Origin: Apus apus
Taxonomy: Eukaryota > Chordata > Aves > Apodiformes > Apodidae
Reading direction: 5' to 3'
NCBI RefSeq assembly: GCF_020740795.1
Contig: NC_067300.1
Location: 1 to 64,000, forward strand
DNA length: 64,000 nt
Under the pieces are notes generated by a model, which had not been told where the DNA came from, made no database searches, and worked only from the letters and a program-made list of their open reading frames with translations. The translations under genes were made by a program, and so were the position numbers. Shown here piece after piece: positions 62,101-64,000 of this stretch (its first letter is position 1; every line of letters starts with the position of its first letter).

Positions 62101-63351
62101 TTTTCAGTTTGGGAGTTCTAAGATATCAAAATTACCTTCAATGCCACAAAACCCAACACATAAATTTCATCATCTTTGGTGACTGGTCTGTAAGAAAATC
62201 AAAAAGCAAAATGTGGCCCTTTCAAGACCCAGAAAGGCAAAGGAGTAGCACTACATTTCAGTAGGCACTGCTGACCAGACACTGGCAGAAAACAAGTAGC
62301 AAGTTCATATGTAGTCAAAACTTCAAGAAATAAAGCTAATATATTCTCCTTCCTCACACCTACACTTCACTGTAAGTGCCCATTGCACAAGCAGCGGCTT
62401 TATATACTTGGCTAACAAGAAATATCCTTTTGTTACAGCATGACATCCCTTCCCAGAACTCCATTTTCCATCTGCAATCTGTGCCAACTGCTGACATGAG
62501 TACCATAGAAGTGTATAAACAATGAGTGGCTTCTACTGGCATGAAAACTAGATTTGCCCAGTTAAACAAACAAAAAATATCTTTCCCTGCACAGTCCTGT
62601 GGAATACATTAAATACTGTTACCTTTTTTATACAAAAGGGTTTATGAGTGCTGGTCTCCCATCTATATTTCATGAGACTTACTCTGAGGTTCTGCCTTCA
62701 GCCACACTGACTACTTCTGAGGATTCTGATTGTTCATTCCCCTTAAAAATTTAGAAAAAGAAAGAGGTTACTGTCACGAGCTGATATTGGGGGGCAGAAC
62801 AGTTTCCCACAGTTACAAAAATGAAAAAAATCTTCCCTTGCCTGATTCAGCATATTTACACATCAGAACCATAACACATTACAGTATATAATGGTATTTT
62901 GTTAACAACTGTTAGAGAAATCATTTAGAACTAATCTGTAACTAAGCTGTTGGACTTTTATTTTTTTAATCTCTTAAAATAATGGAATATTTTTCTTGTT
63001 CAATTTCCAGGGTGTCTAAAACATGTTCAGAAGAGTTACAAGTTTCTGCCAGTATACATCATCTAGCTTAAAAGAAAAAAACATTGCTGAAATAAAACAA
63101 GACACAGATTTTCAGCCTGCATTAGTTTGCAAGAGAATTCAGAACTAGGATCTACAAGATGTTTTCAAACCTGGATGCGTATGAGACTAAGAGGAGAAGT
63201 GAAAGCAATGTACAGAATCAGCCCCTGCAGAATCTCAGAGACTGACAGACACAAACCAGTGCAGAAAGATCCCCTCTCTAATCCTAATTACCTCCAAAAT
63301 GAGGCGTAATAGCTCCACATTGATTTTCCATGCGGTTTGAGCAGCTGCTAC
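47128..63351 (-). CDS. ANKMY1: ANKMY1 (ankyrin repeat and MYND domain protein 1), 3' part
   Basis: Exons (complement): 63,292-63,351; 62,683-62,741; 62,136-62,187; 61,097-61,261; 60,142-60,282; 57,715-57,876; 56,896-57,003; 53,260-53,391; 52,337-52,450; 49,565-49,727; 48,653-48,719; 47,173-47,327; tentative last 47,128-47,138. All borders are GT-AG and phases agree throughout. Ankyrin repeats include [76 protein letters not shown] and [14 protein letters not shown]. The exon at 47,173-47,327 is a MYND finger ([30 protein letters not shown]). These match human ANKMY1 in order as I recall it. The function is poorly known; MYND fingers bind proline-rich peptides. N-terminal MORN-repeat exons must lie beyond the right edge, so the CDS is partial only because of the window. 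No disabling change was seen. Confidence 0.88.
49915..50625 (-). mobile_element. CR1 LINE 3' fragment (inverted) in ANKMY1 intron
   Basis: It starts with the inverted tail AATCATAGGATCACAGAATG and continues through the CR1 3' region. The minus-strand frame around 50,346-50,588 gives [20 protein letters not shown]-like ORF2 remnants. Confidence 0.85.
50970..51432 (+). mobile_element. CR1 LINE 3' fragment in ANKMY1 intron
   Basis: It starts at about GGTCCAGAGAAGGGCCAC and ends with AACCTTAACCATTCTATGATTCTATTA. It is opposite in orientation to the CR1 350 bases to its left. The AT-rich stretch that follows (51,433-52,330) shows no feature. Confidence 0.85.
53577..54640 (-). mobile_element. CR1 LINE fragment, about 1.06 kb (inverted)
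   Basis: The inverted CR1 tail ATCACAGAATCACAGAAAGTC leads into a long 3' part. Minus-strand translation shows [36 protein letters not shown] and, further in, the reverse-transcriptase segment [13 protein letters not shown]. It is 5'-truncated inside the RT domain and lies in an ANKMY1 intron. Confidence 0.9.
54790..55132 (+). mobile_element. CR1 LINE 3' end fragment
   Basis: A short CR1 3' piece includes GAAGAAATTCTTCACTGTGA and ends at ACCAAAACCATTCTCTGATTCC. It is distinct in subfamily from the long inverted CR1 just to its left. Confidence 0.8.
55295..56815 (+). mobile_element. CR1 LINE fragment with RT domain, about 1.5 kb
   Basis: This is the longest CR1 in the window. The plus-strand frame 55,586-56,275 encodes part of the ORF2 reverse transcriptase ([49 protein letters not shown]). 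The catalytic FADD box is changed to FGDN in [10 protein letters not shown], so the enzyme is dead. It ends with CAGCGATTCTATAATTCTGTG. It lies about 80 bases from the ANKMY1 exon at 56,896. Confidence 0.9.
58500..59520 (+). mobile_element. CR1 LINE fragment, decayed, in ANKMY1 intron
   Basis: CR1 RT-region words (AGGGAACTACAAGCTGCTGA; TTGACTTGAGCAAGGCTCTC; GCACCCTCAGCAAGTACACA) are followed by ORF2 end and tail sequence up to GTTTTGTGACTACATGATTTTACT. It carries many small deletions and is older than its neighbours. Confidence 0.8.
60425..60782 (-). mobile_element. CR1 LINE 3' fragment (inverted)
   Basis: It begins with the inverted tail GAATCACAGAATCACAGAAT. The minus-strand peptide [21 protein letters not shown] and [20 protein letters not shown] are CR1 ORF2 end and 3' region. 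It is very similar to the matching part of the inverted CR1 at 53,577, so both belong to one subfamily. Confidence 0.9.
61310..62130. other. ANKMY1 intron, nothing recognised
   Basis: The intron between the exons at 61,097-61,261 and 62,136-62,187 shows no repeat family I recognise apart from two A-rich runs near 61,825-61,865. Confidence 0.5.
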
Positions 63352-64000
63352 CTCCCAATCCCCTTCTCCCTTCCCCATACAAGTCTTGCAGTCTCAGCAA
63401 TGGGCCACTTGAACATACTCTTGGAACTGCAACAGCAGCTTCAGAGGAACCAAGGATTATTTGGTACTTAATTTCCAAGAAGTTTCCTCAAGGCATGGGC
63501 CCCAACCTGCACAGCCTCACATGAAGGTCTCAGCAGCACCTTTCCATTTCCAGACTCCATTGAAACATCTCAAAGATACAGCTCCTGCCCAGACACCTTT
63601 TTTACCCTGTTTTCTCATCCTGGTTAGCAATTCCCAACATACTTGCTTTCATTTTCATTCCCATTCCCAGGTCTGCACTCTTACAAAAGGTGTCAGCTTG
63701 GTTTGGAGCATTTCTCTGTGTCAGGGACCAGACTCCTCCCATCTGAGCAATCCCAGTGACCAGCAGACTCTGACAATACAAGTGCTCTTCCCCAGCCACT
63801 TCTACCATGGCAGCAGGACCATCACCCACACTCTCTTTTTCTACTTAGGCATTTGTAATTCCCACCAACAGCCCCAGTGCACCCTCCAAGTATCAAACAC
63901 CCACCCAGTGCTACCTCACGGCCCTGCTGCTAACCCAGCGCCCGACCACAACTGCAGAGCCCCAGCTGTGCCAGAGCCTGGTCCTCCACAGGAGTCAGCA
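63352..64000. other. Right edge, presumed ANKMY1 intron
   Basis: The sequence follows the most upstream exon I can place. A minus-strand open frame at 63,602-63,829 encodes no motif I recognise and lacks clear flanking splice sites. MORN-repeat exons of ANKMY1 were not seen here. Confidence 0.4.

Noticed and set aside
63602-63829. Candidate additional ANKMY1 exon on the minus strand
   Set aside because: No clear acceptor and donor flank it, and it shows neither ankyrin nor MORN motifs.

Overview
The window is vertebrate nuclear DNA and almost certainly from a bird. It holds about fifteen CR1 LINE fragments in both orientations, very short GC-rich introns, many minisatellites, and the gene order CMTM5 - MYH6 - (MYH7), which mammals also have. 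The compact genes and GC-rich tandem repeats suggest a microchromosome. The species cannot be named from the sequence.

Layout. 1-5.8 kb: two blocks of a degenerate telomere-like satellite built on CCCTAGAC/CCCTTAA. They are separated by 1.2 kb that carries a CR1 and one dead exon of CLUAP1. 5.8-13.6 kb: repeat-rich DNA with purine-rich tract, LTR-like fossils, a CR1 5' part with ORF1, minisatellite, an antisense endogenous-retrovirus gag fossil and CR1s. 13.6-16.5 kb: a complete five-exon acrosin gene (ACR, minus strand). 17-19 kb: a solo LTR fossil and a CR1. 20.4-22.5 kb: CMTM5 (plus strand, five coding exons). 22.8-36.2 kb: a complete cardiac myosin heavy chain gene (minus strand, 38 coding exons, 1,938 codons plus stop) that is MYH6-like in sequence and C-terminus, with a TATA/M-CAT/GATA promoter. 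37.4-40.4 kb: the decayed 3' end of a second, MYH7-like gene in the same orientation. 41-47 kb: mostly unrecognised intergenic DNA. 47-63.4 kb: the 3' part of ANKMY1 (minus strand, ankyrin repeats plus MYND finger), whose introns hold many CR1s; its 5' exons lie beyond the right edge.

The genes do not form a pathway. ACR is a sperm protease, CMTM5 a MARVEL membrane protein, MYH6 a heart sarcomere motor and ANKMY1 an ankyrin/MYND protein. The main result is the CMTM5-MYH6-MYH7 block: the order and orientation match mammals, but MYH7 survives only as fragments, part of which looks overwritten by MYH6 sequence. Exon coordinates come from manual splice-site reading and phase checks. No alignment or database search was run.
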